Origin: Bradyrhizobium arachidis
Lineage (GTDB): Bacteria; Pseudomonadota; Alphaproteobacteria; Rhizobiales; Xanthobacteraceae
Direction of reading: 5' to 3'
DNA: 64,000 nucleotides
Assembly (NCBI RefSeq): GCF_015291705.1
Contig: NZ_CP030050.1
Coordinates: 7,378,001 to 7,442,000, forward strand
Below the pieces are notes generated by a model, which was given only the letters and a program-made list of their open reading frames with translations, had not been told where the DNA came from and made no database searches. The position numbers and the translations under genes are program-made. The first letter of the stretch is position 1. Each line of letters opens with the position of its first letter. Positions 17,037-25,329 of this stretch are shown in pieces.

Positions 17037-17798
17037 GTGGACAGGAAGCTCAAGAACAATGTTGCCGTGGTCACGGGGGCCGCAAAGGGCATCGGCCTTG
17101 CGATCGCGGAGCGGCTTGCCAGGGACGGCGCGAGCTTGATCCTCGCCGACCTCGATGAGGCCGGGCTGAAGGAGGCGTCGGCTCGTCTCATCCATGAGTT
17201 CGACGTGGAGGTCGCGAGCGGAGCCGGTGATCTCGCGGAGCAAGGCACCGCCGAGAGGACCATCCGGCTTGCTTGCGAACGCTTCGGCCGCCTCGACATC
17301 CTCGTCAACAATGCCGGCGGCGGCATCATCAAGCCGTTCGCGGAACATACGCCGGAGACGCTGAAAACGACGATCGATCGCAATCTCTGGACCGTGCTGT
17401 GGTGCTCCTGGTACGCGGTGCCGGTGATGCGTAAGCAGGCCTATGGCCGCATCATCAATCTCGGTGCCGATTCCGTGCGCAACGGCCTCTGGGATCATGC
17501 CGCCTACAACGCGGCCAAGGGCGGCGTGCACGGCCTCACAACCGGCATGGCGCGCGAGTTCGCCCGGGACGGCATCACCGTGAACACGGTTGCTCCCTGC
17601 GCGGTGAATACGCCGCAGATGGTCGCCATCACCAAAAGCAACCCGGCACTCGCTGCCAAATTCGTCAGCGTCATCCCGATGGGGCGGCCAGCCGAAATGG
17701 AGGAAGTCGCCTCGATGGTCTCCTATCTCGCGTCCGCCGAAGCGTCGTTCGTGACCGGCCAGGTCATCAGCGTCAATGGCGGCAGCACCATGCTCTAG
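17037..17798 (+). CDS. cis-Dihydrodiol dehydrogenase-type SDR
   Basis: A 253-residue classical SDR. It shows T-G-A-A-K-G-I-G-L-A-I-A at about 14-25, L-A-D-L-D at about 38 (NAD preference), N-N-A-G-G-G at about 91 and Y-N-A-A-K at about 159. Position between the dioxygenase subunits and the ferredoxin points to oxidation of the cis-dihydrodiol to a catechol with NAD+. It starts with GTG, 13 bases after the beta-subunit stop, behind AGGGACG. Of the seven SDRs in the window it is one of only two that keep the full catalytic Tyr and Lys. Confidence 0.85.
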   Translation: MDRKLKNNVAVVTGAAKGIGLAIAERLARDGASLILADLDEAGLKEASARLIHEFDVEVASGAGDLAEQGTAERTIRLACERFGRLDILVNNAGGGIIKPFAEHTPETLKTTIDRNLWTVLWCSWYAVPVMRKQAYGRIINLGADSVRNGLWDHAAYNAAKGGVHGLTTGMAREFARDGITVNTVAPCAVNTPQMVAITKSNPALAAKFVSVIPMGRPAEMEEVASMVSYLASAEASFVTGQVISVNGGSTML

Positions 17799-17807
17799 GT
17801 TCTCGCC

Positions 17808-18122
17808 ATGGCCGAAACAGTCATTCTCTGCTCTGCCGACGAGGTCGTCGAAGGCGAAATCAAGCAGGCTCCCCTGCCCGACGGCACCAACGTCGCCCTG
17901 TATCGCGTGGCCGGCACGATCTACGCCACGGCCGATATGTGCACCCATGGCGAGGCTTCGCTGTCGGAGGAAGGTCTCATCAACGGCAAGATCGTGGAAT
18001 GCACCTTCCACTTCGGAACCTTCGACGTCACCACGGGCGAGCCCACCGGCATGCCCTGCGAGATTCCCTTGAAGACCTATCCCGTCACGGTCGCGGACGG
18101 GAAAGTCCAGATCGAGGTTTGA
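17808..18122 (+). CDS. Rieske-type ferredoxin component
   Basis: A 104-residue Rieske [2Fe-2S] ferredoxin with ligands Cys45 and His47 (C-T-H-G) and Cys65 and His68 (C-T-F-H). It carries electrons from the FAD reductase (14025) to the terminal oxygenase (15253). The length is normal for BphA3-like ferredoxins. It begins 9 bases after the SDR stop. With this gene the three-component dioxygenase system is complete. Confidence 0.92.
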   Translation: MAETVILCSADEVVEGEIKQAPLPDGTNVALYRVAGTIYATADMCTHGEASLSEEGLINGKIVECTFHFGTFDVTTGEPTGMPCEIPLKTYPVTVADGKVQIEV

Positions 18123-18123
18123 C

Positions 18124-18807
18124 ATGCCGTCCCGACCCAATCGCGCTCCCGCCCCGCTCAAGACGGCACGGCGATCGCTGGCGCCGCCGCGCCGCCGGAC
18201 CCAGGCCGAGCGGACCGCCGAGACGCGGCTGCGGATCCTGAAGGCAGCGGCCAACCTGATCCGGCGTCGTGGCTATGCGCGATTTCGCACTGCCGAGGTC
18301 GCCGCCGAAGCCGGCGTCTCCCGTGGCGCCCAGCTCCATCACTTCCCGACCAAGGATTCCCTCGTCGTCGCAACGCTCGAATATGTGTTCGAGCAAGCAC
18401 AGATCCTCAGCCGCCGCCGCGCCGCCGCGGTGAACCGGCCACGCGACCTGACCGAGGCCGTCATCGCCGACGCCAGGGAATTCTTCTTCAGCGAGCACTT
18501 CATGGTGGCGATCGATATCGTGCTCTCAACCTCCACCGACCAGGCGGTCCGCAAACAGATCCTCGACATCTCACGCAAGGCGCGCCGTCCGGTCGAAGCG
18601 GCCTGGGCCGAGGCGCTGGTGGCGGGCGGTGTTCCCGCAGCCGTCGCGGCCGATATCGTCGCACTCACCCTCGGTGTCGTCCGCGGCATGGCATTGCGAA
18701 CGCTCTGGGACAACGATCCCAAATGGTTCGACCATCTGTTCGGGCTCTGGCGCCAGATGATCAGGATCTTCATCGAAGCCGAGCAAAAGCGAGGTCGGCT
18801 GCGATGA
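18124..18807 (+). CDS. TetR-family transcriptional regulator
   Basis: A 227-residue TetR protein with a basic N-terminal extension of about 30 residues rich in Arg and Pro. The helix-turn-helix follows, F-R-T-A-E-V-A-A-E-A-G-V-S-R-G-A-Q-L at about 58-75, with H-H-F-P-T-K-D-S-L after it. The ligand domain fills the C-terminal two thirds. It starts one base after the ferredoxin stop and its own stop overlaps the next ATG (ATGA). Being inside the operon, it would be co-expressed with the dioxygenase genes and may give feedback by a pathway intermediate. No separate operator for it could be identified. Confidence 0.9.
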   Translation: MPSRPNRAPAPLKTARRSLAPPRRRTQAERTAETRLRILKAAANLIRRRGYARFRTAEVAAEAGVSRGAQLHHFPTKDSLVVATLEYVFEQAQILSRRRAAAVNRPRDLTEAVIADAREFFFSEHFMVAIDIVLSTSTDQAVRKQILDISRKARRPVEAAWAEALVAGGVPAAVAADIVALTLGVVRGMALRTLWDNDPKWFDHLFGLWRQMIRIFIEAEQKRGRLR

Positions 18808-19688
18808 TCGCCGTGTTGAACGGCACGAAGCCATTGATCACGTCGGTCTGCTACGTCCGCTACGCGGTCAAGGAGCCGCAGGCCTGCGCGCGCTTTGTCT
18901 CCGAGATCTTCGGCCTGCAGCAAGTCGCGAGTCAGGACGGCGAGGTCGCCTTCCGCTCGGACGACCGGTTTCGCACCGTGAGCCTCAGCCGCGATCAAGC
19001 CGATGGCGCCAGCATCGGCATCGAGGCCTGGGACGATGCAGCGCTCCAGGAGATCGGGGAACGGCTGCGTGCACAGGGCTTTGCCGTGAGACCGGCAAGC
19101 CCGGACGAATGCCAGCAGCGATATGTGCAATCAGCCCTGCTTGCCGACGATGCCTCCGGAAATCGCATTGATCTTGTGACCCGCCCGACACGGAGCGGCC
19201 GTCGCTATTTTCCGCCGCGCGATGCCGGCATCGTGCAATTCCAGGGCGTCGGCCTGCGCAGCATCGACCACGCGCGCGATCTCGCCTTCTGGCGTCTGCT
19301 CGGCGCCGAGGTGGCCGATTGGGTCGGCGACATCGCCTATTTGCGTATCGACCATCTTCACCATCGCATCGCGCTCTATCCCTCGCAGCGGCCCGGGCTG
19401 CTCTACGCCGCCTTCGAGGTCGAGGCGCTCGATCAGATCATGCAGAACAGCTACTACATGCAGGAAAACCAGGTGAAGATCGTACAAGGCCCCGGTCGGC
19501 AGCCGGCCTCGCAACAGATCTTCCTTCATGTCGAAGGGCCCGATGGCCTGATCCTGTCTTACGTCACCGGCACAGCCGAGGCCGGCGGCAGGCCGCGCCC
19601 TCCCCGGCAATTCCCGCCCACAGCAAGCTCACTCTGCAATTGGGGCAGCGAAAGCAAGGGCGTTTCCGAACTAGGCGCGCAGAGCTAA
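18804..19688 (+). CDS. Extradiol dioxygenase-like VOC protein lacking all metal ligands
   Basis: A 294-residue two-domain vicinal-oxygen-chelate protein, clearly related to the next gene: both share R-S-G-R-R-Y-F, R-D-A-G-I, G-D-I and G-P-D-G at matching places. The three iron ligands of type I extradiol dioxygenases are replaced: the first His by Gly148 (F-Q-G-V-G-L), the second His by Phe204 (Y-A-A-F-E-V-E) and the Glu by Ser252 (L-I-L-S-Y). The conserved Tyr ten residues before the Glu is His242. The His-His pair at 186-187 remains. It cannot bind iron in the usual way, so it is probably a non-catalytic partner or has a new role. The ATG overlaps the TetR stop. Confidence 0.85.
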   Translation: MIAVLNGTKPLITSVCYVRYAVKEPQACARFVSEIFGLQQVASQDGEVAFRSDDRFRTVSLSRDQADGASIGIEAWDDAALQEIGERLRAQGFAVRPASPDECQQRYVQSALLADDASGNRIDLVTRPTRSGRRYFPPRDAGIVQFQGVGLRSIDHARDLAFWRLLGAEVADWVGDIAYLRIDHLHHRIALYPSQRPGLLYAAFEVEALDQIMQNSYYMQENQVKIVQGPGRQPASQQIFLHVEGPDGLILSYVTGTAEAGGRPRPPRQFPPTASSLCNWGSESKGVSELGAQS

Positions 19689-19702
19689 CCGAGGAGAGAG
19701 GC

Positions 19703-20563
19703 ATGATCCAGCTGAAGGATGTGAGCTATGTCCGCTTGGGATCACCGGATCTCGAGCAGGCCGAGCAATTCGCCACCGCTTGCCTCGGCCTGCAAATCGC
19801 CGAACGCGGCAAGGCCGATCTCTACCTTCGATCCGACGACCGCTCGCACACGCTGTGTTACTCGGAAGGCAATCCGAAGGACCAGACGGTCGGCTTCGAG
19901 GTCGATGACGAGGCAAGTCTCCAGAACGCGGCGGCCACGCTCGAAGCGCTCGGCCACGGCGTCCACGCGGGAACCGCGGAGGAGGCAGACCGGCGCAAGG
20001 TAAAAGCGTTCATCGGCTTCCGTGACCCCAGCGGCAACCACATCGAGCTGGTGGTGCGGCCGGAGCGCAGCGGTCGTCGTTACTTCGCAAGCCGCGACGC
20101 GGGTATCACAGGCTTCAGCCACGTCGGCCTCAACTCGACCGATCCGGCGCGCGACGAGCGATTCTGGACCCAGATCTGCAACGCCCGCGTCAGCGATCGA
20201 ATCGGCGACATCCCGCTGATGCGCGTCAACGCCATCCATCACACCATCGCGCTGGTCCGCGCCCCGCAAGCCGGCATCCAGCACATCAATCACCAGGTCG
20301 AGAGCAGCGACGACGTGCTGCGCTCCTACCACTTCCTCAACGAACGGCGCGTGCCGATCGTGTTCGGCCCGGGGCGCCATCCGACGTCGGGGGCCCGCTT
20401 CCTCTATTTCAAAGGACCAGACGGGATGATTTTCGAATATTCGGTGGGCGTCGATGAAATCGAGGATGAGGCAACGCACCGCCCACGCCAGTTCGGGTTT
20501 GAGCCGACGAGCTTTTGCATGTGGGGCTCCAAGCCCGCCGGCATGACACTCCCCAACAAGTAG
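19703..20563 (+). CDS. Type I extradiol ring-cleavage dioxygenase (catalytic paralogue)
   Basis: A 286-residue two-domain VOC dioxygenase with a complete 2-His-1-carboxylate set: His140 (G-F-S-H-V-G-L), His197 (I-N-H-Q-V-E) and Glu245 (M-I-F-E-Y). The acid-base His at 179-180 (I-H-H-T-I-A-L) and Tyr235 are also present. It would open the catechol made by the dihydrodiol dehydrogenase next to a hydroxyl group, giving a meta-cleavage product. GAGGAGAGAG precedes the ATG at 19703. It follows its ligand-less paralogue by 14 bases, so equal expression and complex formation are possible. Confidence 0.9.
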   Translation: MIQLKDVSYVRLGSPDLEQAEQFATACLGLQIAERGKADLYLRSDDRSHTLCYSEGNPKDQTVGFEVDDEASLQNAAATLEALGHGVHAGTAEEADRRKVKAFIGFRDPSGNHIELVVRPERSGRRYFASRDAGITGFSHVGLNSTDPARDERFWTQICNARVSDRIGDIPLMRVNAIHHTIALVRAPQAGIQHINHQVESSDDVLRSYHFLNERRVPIVFGPGRHPTSGARFLYFKGPDGMIFEYSVGVDEIEDEATHRPRQFGFEPTSFCMWGSKPAGMTLPNK

Positions 20564-20603
20564 CAAATCACGCTGCGGTCGCAGCAACATCCGACGAGGA
20601 CAC

Positions 20604-21383
20604 ATGGATCTGGGATTGCGGGGCCGCAAGGCCATCGTCTGCGCGGCGAGCCAGGGCCTTGGAAAAGCCTGCGCCATGGCGCTGGCCCGCGAGGGCGTCG
20701 ATGTCGTGATCGTCGCCCGGCGGCGCGAGGTCCTCGACAGTGCTGCGCGAGAGATCGAGCTGGCCACGGGCAACCGGCCTCAAACAGTTCTTGCCGACGT
20801 CACGAGCCGCGAGGGACGCGATGCCATCGTGTCGACCGGCCCTGAGCCCGATATTCTCATCAACAATGCCGGTGGACCGCCGCCGGGCGATTTCAGGAGC
20901 TTCGAGCGTGACGATTGGATCAGGGCGCTTGACGGCAACATGCTGGCGCCCATCGCGCTGATCAAGTCCACCATCGATGGGATGGTCGCGCGCAAATTCG
21001 GCCGCATCGTCAACATCACGTCGCACGCTGTCAAGGCGCCGGTCGCGATGCTCGCGCTATCGAACGGCACGCGAAGTGGACTGACGGGCTTCGTCGCAGG
21101 TCTCGCACGGTCCGTCGCCGAGCACAACGTGACCGTCAACAACCTGTTGCCGGGGACGTTCGACACGGACCGGCTGAGATCCAATCTCGCGGCACTCGCC
21201 CGAAACTCGTCAAGGAGCGTCGCAGAGGTCACCGAGGAAGTCCGTGCCAGCAACCCGAGCAAGCGGTTCGGCCATCCGGACGAGTTCGGGGCGACTTGCG
21301 CCTTCCTGTGTTCAGCTCAGGCGAGCTACATCACTGGACAGAATATTCTGATCGACGGCGGGGCCTATCCCGGCACATTTTGA
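20604..21383 (+). CDS. SDR-family oxidoreductase with altered active site
   Basis: A 259-residue SDR with Rossmann motif C-A-A-S-Q-G-L-G-K-A-C-A at about 13-24 and N-N-A-G-G at about 88. The catalytic Tyr and Lys positions read Ser and Arg (L-S-N-G-T-R-S-G-L). I recall this variant as a recurrent SDR subgroup annotated as 3-oxoacyl-reductase-like, so it is not a decay product. The ending I-T-G-Q-N-I-L-I-D-G-G is normal. It lies 40 bases after the ring-cleavage gene as the last gene of the operon and might act on a ring-cleavage product. Its stop is only 74 bases before the tRNA-Lys fragment. Confidence 0.82.
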   Translation: MDLGLRGRKAIVCAASQGLGKACAMALAREGVDVVIVARRREVLDSAAREIELATGNRPQTVLADVTSREGRDAIVSTGPEPDILINNAGGPPPGDFRSFERDDWIRALDGNMLAPIALIKSTIDGMVARKFGRIVNITSHAVKAPVAMLALSNGTRSGLTGFVAGLARSVAEHNVTVNNLLPGTFDTDRLRSNLAALARNSSRSVAEVTEEVRASNPSKRFGHPDEFGATCAFLCSAQASYITGQNILIDGGAYPGTF

Positions 21384-21456
21384 AGCCGATATGCCCTCGG
21401 CGGCTTCCAACCAAACGGTCCGTTCTGACACGAACCGCGGTAAGCCTTGCAGGAAA

Positions 21457-21507
21457 TGGTGGGCGCACCAGGGCTCGAACCTCGGACCCGCTGATTAGAG
21501 AGTCAGC
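21457..21507 (-). pseudogene. tRNA-Lys(CTT) 3' fragment, degenerate (att-like repeat, copy 1)
   Basis: Read on the minus strand, the segment ends in ...GCGCCCACCA and includes the T-loop TTCGAGC and the anticodon arm of a tRNA-Lys. One T-stem base is changed (CGAGG against CCTGG) and the anticodon loop has an extra base (CTCTCTAA). The 5' half is missing. It is a direct repeat of the fragment at 44697. This pattern is typical of integration at tRNA 3' ends. Confidence 0.75.
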
Positions 21508-21719
21508 CACGGGCTGAGGACAATCAATGACTTACAGATCGCATCACCGGAGTTTTCCGGCCGAAATGGGTATTCGTCGCACGCTCATAATGCGTCGTTG
21601 ACTGCCTGTCGACGGCGACTTAGCCGGCCAAACGTCGCCGTCCCAAACACAAATCCATTCCATGTTGTTGATCCTCCGACGCGGACCAAGGGCTAAACCG
21701 GATGATTAGTTAGGCTTTA

Positions 21720-21735
21720 TGTGAAGTACTTCACA
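21720..21735. promoter_or_regulatory. Perfect 16-bp palindrome upstream of the LodA-like cluster
   Basis: TGTGAAGTACTTCACA is a perfect palindrome 273 bp upstream of the first gene of the quinoprotein-like cluster. Perfect symmetry over 16 bases suggests a binding site for a dimeric regulator. None of the regulators in the window can be assigned to it. Confidence 0.45.
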
Positions 21736-22008
21736 ACTTCAAGGATGCCGCGTGCAATATGGTTCTAGCCGAAAAATGCCCGCCGATCCGAGGCCGCGAG
21801 CAATGCACCTGACCATTTGGACCGTTGGGATCTGTTCGAGTCCACAAGCCCATCAAAATTTGCAATGGACCCGCGGCCGCTCCACAATGAGCGAACGGGG
21901 CCTTACGAAATCAATCCATAAAGTGTGTCCGGCCTGTACCGTCATGGCCTTGCGCCTTCGCTGTTAGGGCGCGCTCATCATTTTGGCGCAGTGCAGAGGG
22001 GGGGCGGG

Positions 22009-23607
22009 ATGAAGTGGAAAAGCAAGAAGCGCAAGGATGCAGAACTCAGGGTAGCTGGCTGGGATGCGCTGCCCTCGGTCGACCTTCTCTTCAGCGACAA
22101 GGATGCTCACACGCTGCGGGCCTTGCGCGCGCAGAAGCCGATTCCTCTCGATCAGCGCTTCAGCGTCGATGACGTAAAGGACCTTCAAAAGGCGATCCAC
22201 GGAACGGTCGTGCTGCCGACCGATCTGACCTATCACCGAGATCGCCAGATGACGCTCCTTGCGGTTCAGGAGTTTCCGCAGCTGATCGTTTTTTGCGAGA
22301 TATTCGAAGATGCGAGACGATGCCTCGAATTTGCGCAAAAGTACGATCTTCGGGTGACCATCCGCTCCGGAGGACACAGCACGGCCGGATTTTCCGTCAA
22401 CAGCGGCATGCTCATCGACACGAGCCGAATCAAACATGTCGTGGTGGATCCGAAGGAGAAGCGTGCCATCGTCGGTGCCGGAGCCACGATCGGCGACCTC
22501 AATGCCGCGCTCAAGATGTACAACCTACATGTGCCGAGCGGCGGCTGCGGCGATGTTTGCATCGCAGGCTACATGCAGGGCGGAGGCTATGGCTTCACTG
22601 CACGCAAATTCGGCATGAATTGCGACAATGTGCACGAGATCGTGGTGATGCTCGCCGACAGAACGATCGTCGTCGCCAACAGCGAAAAGAATGCCGATCT
22701 GTTCTGGGCGGTCCGTGGCGGCACCGGCGGCAATTTCGGTATTCTGCTGCAGGTGACCTATAACCTGCATGAGCTCGGCGACGTGTGGGGTTTTGGGCTG
22801 CGATGGTCGATCGATAGCAGGGACGGCATCAAGAATGCCGCCGCCGCCCTCGCTGAAATGCAGGCCAATTACATGCAGACCGGGGCGCCTCCCGAGCTCG
22901 GATTCATGACGTTCCTGGCCTGGCAAGACGAGACGCCTTGTGTGGTGATGCGCGGCATGTACCTGGGACCGCAGCGGGACGGCGAATTTGCGATCGACTC
23001 GCTGCGGCGTCTTGGTCCTGTCTACACGGACTTCGGCGTCGGCCGATATGCCGACCTCGACCTGAAGCTGATCGAGAGTCCGCCCGGACTGCCGCAGGTC
23101 CCCGATCTCGCCCGGGAGGAAAAGCAGTGCGGCTACATCGACAAAAAGCTGGACGCCGAGGATTGGGCGCACATCATCGGCGTGTTCCTGACGAGCCCAA
23201 ACCGTTCGAGCCTTGTCTGTATCGAGCCCTATGGCGGCCGCATCAACGAGATACCGGCAACCTCGAACGCATTCATTCACCGCAAGGTCGACATGAATCT
23301 GTTTCTCGATGTCTTTTGGATGTCGGAGGACCAGCAGCGGAAAGACGCGATCGCCTTCCTTGATCGATTCATGGCGATGATGGCGCCGTATTTCAACGAC
23401 CATTCTTATCAAAATTATCCGCGTCGCACGCAGCAGGATTTTCGCAGGCGCTATTGGGGCAGCTCGTTCGAGCGGCTGCTCGCGGTGAAGCTGAAATACG
23501 ACAAGAACAGTTTCTTCCAATATGCTCAGAGCGTCTCGCGGGAGACCCCTGAGACGCATTACGATCTGCCGCAACTTCCTGAGGGCATCGAAACCGAACC
23601 ATACTAG
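22009..23607 (+). CDS. Berberine-bridge-type FAD-linked oxidase, bicovalent flavin site
   Basis: A 532-residue FAD_binding_4/BBE flavoprotein. His123 in R-S-G-G-H-S and Cys180 in P-S-G-G-C-G-D-V match the two residues that bind FAD covalently in glucooligosaccharide-oxidase/BBE enzymes. G-G-G-Y-G follows at about 191, and a Y-x-N-Y-P motif occurs at about 471 near the C-terminal BBE domain. The family oxidises sugars, alcohols or amines with O2. There is no signal peptide; the N-terminus is unusually basic (K-W-K-S-K-K-R-K). The ATG at 22009 follows a G-rich binding site. It is the first gene of the five-gene cluster with LodA-like proteins and may act on the same substrate. Confidence 0.88.
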   Translation: MKWKSKKRKDAELRVAGWDALPSVDLLFSDKDAHTLRALRAQKPIPLDQRFSVDDVKDLQKAIHGTVVLPTDLTYHRDRQMTLLAVQEFPQLIVFCEIFEDARRCLEFAQKYDLRVTIRSGGHSTAGFSVNSGMLIDTSRIKHVVVDPKEKRAIVGAGATIGDLNAALKMYNLHVPSGGCGDVCIAGYMQGGGYGFTARKFGMNCDNVHEIVVMLADRTIVVANSEKNADLFWAVRGGTGGNFGILLQVTYNLHELGDVWGFGLRWSIDSRDGIKNAAAALAEMQANYMQTGAPPELGFMTFLAWQDETPCVVMRGMYLGPQRDGEFAIDSLRRLGPVYTDFGVGRYADLDLKLIESPPGLPQVPDLAREEKQCGYIDKKLDAEDWAHIIGVFLTSPNRSSLVCIEPYGGRINEIPATSNAFIHRKVDMNLFLDVFWMSEDQQRKDAIAFLDRFMAMMAPYFNDHSYQNYPRRTQQDFRRRYWGSSFERLLAVKLKYDKNSFFQYAQSVSRETPETHYDLPQLPEGIETEPY

Positions 23608-23645
23608 CGGGGGGTCCTGCAGCAGGAGGACGCAAAGGGGGGAAA

Positions 23646-25319
23646 ATGCACAAGCTGCTCGAGATGTTCTTTCTGCCGCCGATGGCGATCGCGCGGCTCG
23701 GCAGCAGTCCGACGCCGCTGGACAGCTTTCGCTGGACGGAAAGCCACTCGCCACATGCGCAAGCCGATACGGTCATCGAGCCGGCGGTCTCGCTAAAGGT
23801 TGAAGCCGACGGCAGCGTCACGCCGTACATCCCCCGTTCGATCATCTTCAAGGACGATGACGGCGCGATCCGGCCGGTCGCGCCTTTCTTCGAGCTCTGG
23901 GCGAAGCTGCAGTCCGTCGAGGACGGAAGCACGCTTGAGCAGCCGCTGACGCCGACGCTGCTGGCCGAACTCGGCGCCTCGATCAAGGACATTCAGTATG
24001 AGATCGTCGCCGCAAATCGCAAGGCCGCGCGCCGGACCGACTACGCGCCCTGCGGTTTCACCGCTCGGGAAGTGGTGAATGGCGATGATTTCGAACGACG
24101 CGAGCTGCTGGCGTTCAGCCCGCACACCTCCGGACAGGAGCCGCTGGTCTCGCCCGACAAGCCGATTCCCATCGGCCACTTTCAGGTGCTGCGCCCGGTC
24201 GAAGGACGGGTCGATTTACGCGATGACGAACCGGAGGTCGATCGCAGCATATTGCGCGTCCGCTTCACGCCTCCCAAAGGCATCATCTACGGACCCGCGG
24301 AGGCCACCTCCGCCCCGGCTCCGCAGGTTCAGCCCGGGCAGTTCGAAGCGCCGAGTGCCGAATACGGCCGTATCCACGAGATCGTCGCGCCGCAGCATCG
24401 AATCGTGAGCAGCAAGACGCCCTGGTCGACGGCATACATCATGCTGAACGGGCAATTCGAAGATCCACAGCCTCAGGACGGCTACGACGGCGCCAACGTC
24501 GGCAATCATCGCTCATGGGGCTGCGTCGACGACATCAGCGACTCCGTCATCGTGGCCACCATGGCCTTTGGAGGCCGGTGCTACCAAGCGGCCGCACGCG
24601 TCTTCACCAGTCCACCGGATTTTTCTCCGGATCGTCGCCCGGTCTTCAGCATCGCCGACGACATTGCCGATCGCGACGACCTGCCGATCGATCTCGGCGA
24701 TGGCGCCATGGAAGAAACAAAGATGGAGGTGCTCGACCTGTTTCAGCGCGCGTTCGAGACGGCGAGCCTGTTCAATCTCGACGCGTTGCGGGCGCGAGCG
24801 CTGCTGGAGAACAAGATTCGTTTTGCGTTGCACGCCGGCAGCCCCGGCATCGACCAGCCGAAAGCGGGCCCGGAGAGCATGACGGCCAAGGACCGGCCCT
24901 ATAGCGACAAATTACCGACACTCGCACCGCAAGAGCCCTCCTATTTCACCAAGGGGTCGCCGAACGATACGCTTCCGTACACGACCGCCCTGCCGTTGAT
25001 CCATGCACGGCTGCAGGACCGCGCGGCTCTCATGGACCTGCTGAGCACCCGCGGCGATTTCGTGGAGCAGCTTGTCCGGCCGCCTTTCGGCAAGGTTGCA
25101 CAATTGCCGGAGGATCCGCCGGAAAATGCCAACGCGAAGTATCGCGATCCGCGGGTGTTCCGCGACCAGCTCCACGATATGCGAATGCCTCCGTATATGC
25201 GCGATGCCGCCCAGCAGCCGCTTTCGCTCAGCCATCGCCAACATCGGACCCTCCTCGCCTTGATCAAATATCTGCAAACCCATCCGGATGACGGCTCGAA
25301 CGGATCAGGAAGCACGTGA
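23646..25319 (+). CDS. LodA/GoxA-like protein, N-terminal-type (557 aa)
   Basis: The start, L-P-P-M-A-I-A-R-L-G-S-S-P at residues 10-22, resembles the opening I-A-R-V-G-N-S of LodA/GoxA-type oxidases that use the cysteine tryptophylquinone (CTQ) cofactor. The rest is not clearly assignable by eye: a long mixed region contains H-R-S-W-G-C-V-D-D at about 289 and a C-terminal part rich in Pro and His (H-D-M-R-M-P-P-Y, then L-S-H-R-Q-H). There is no signal peptide. LodA is about 730 residues, so this protein may be a split or diverged version with the next gene supplying the rest. It sits 38 bases after the FAD oxidase, and its stop is 10 bases before the next ATG. Confidence 0.6.
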   Translation: MHKLLEMFFLPPMAIARLGSSPTPLDSFRWTESHSPHAQADTVIEPAVSLKVEADGSVTPYIPRSIIFKDDDGAIRPVAPFFELWAKLQSVEDGSTLEQPLTPTLLAELGASIKDIQYEIVAANRKAARRTDYAPCGFTAREVVNGDDFERRELLAFSPHTSGQEPLVSPDKPIPIGHFQVLRPVEGRVDLRDDEPEVDRSILRVRFTPPKGIIYGPAEATSAPAPQVQPGQFEAPSAEYGRIHEIVAPQHRIVSSKTPWSTAYIMLNGQFEDPQPQDGYDGANVGNHRSWGCVDDISDSVIVATMAFGGRCYQAAARVFTSPPDFSPDRRPVFSIADDIADRDDLPIDLGDGAMEETKMEVLDLFQRAFETASLFNLDALRARALLENKIRFALHAGSPGIDQPKAGPESMTAKDRPYSDKLPTLAPQEPSYFTKGSPNDTLPYTTALPLIHARLQDRAALMDLLSTRGDFVEQLVRPPFGKVAQLPEDPPENANAKYRDPRVFRDQLHDMRMPPYMRDAAQQPLSLSHRQHRTLLALIKYLQTHPDDGSNGSGST

Positions 25320-25329
25320 GCGAATCCTC

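Larger units (their letters stand above)
21384..22008. other. 625-bp intergenic segment with tRNA remnant and palindrome
   Basis: No credible gene is seen. It holds the degenerate tRNA-Lys 3' fragment (21457-21507), the short motif ATCAATGACTTACAG (21523-21537) that is also found beside the second fragment, and a perfect 16-bp palindrome (21720-21735). Short open frames here have no family-like features. The end provides the promoter and leader of the FAD oxidase gene at 22009. Confidence 0.7.

Noticed and set aside
16452..18254. Minus-strand open frame of 600 codons across the dioxygenase operon
   Set aside because: It is antisense to four well-supported genes and its translation has no family motif; high GC makes such frames common.
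21457..21530. An intact tRNA-Lys gene
   Set aside because: Only the 3' half is present, with a stem mismatch and an extra anticodon-loop base; no 5' half follows.
22525..23754. Minus-strand 409-codon frame opposite the FAD oxidase
   Set aside because: Antisense shadow of a gene with covalent-flavin motifs.
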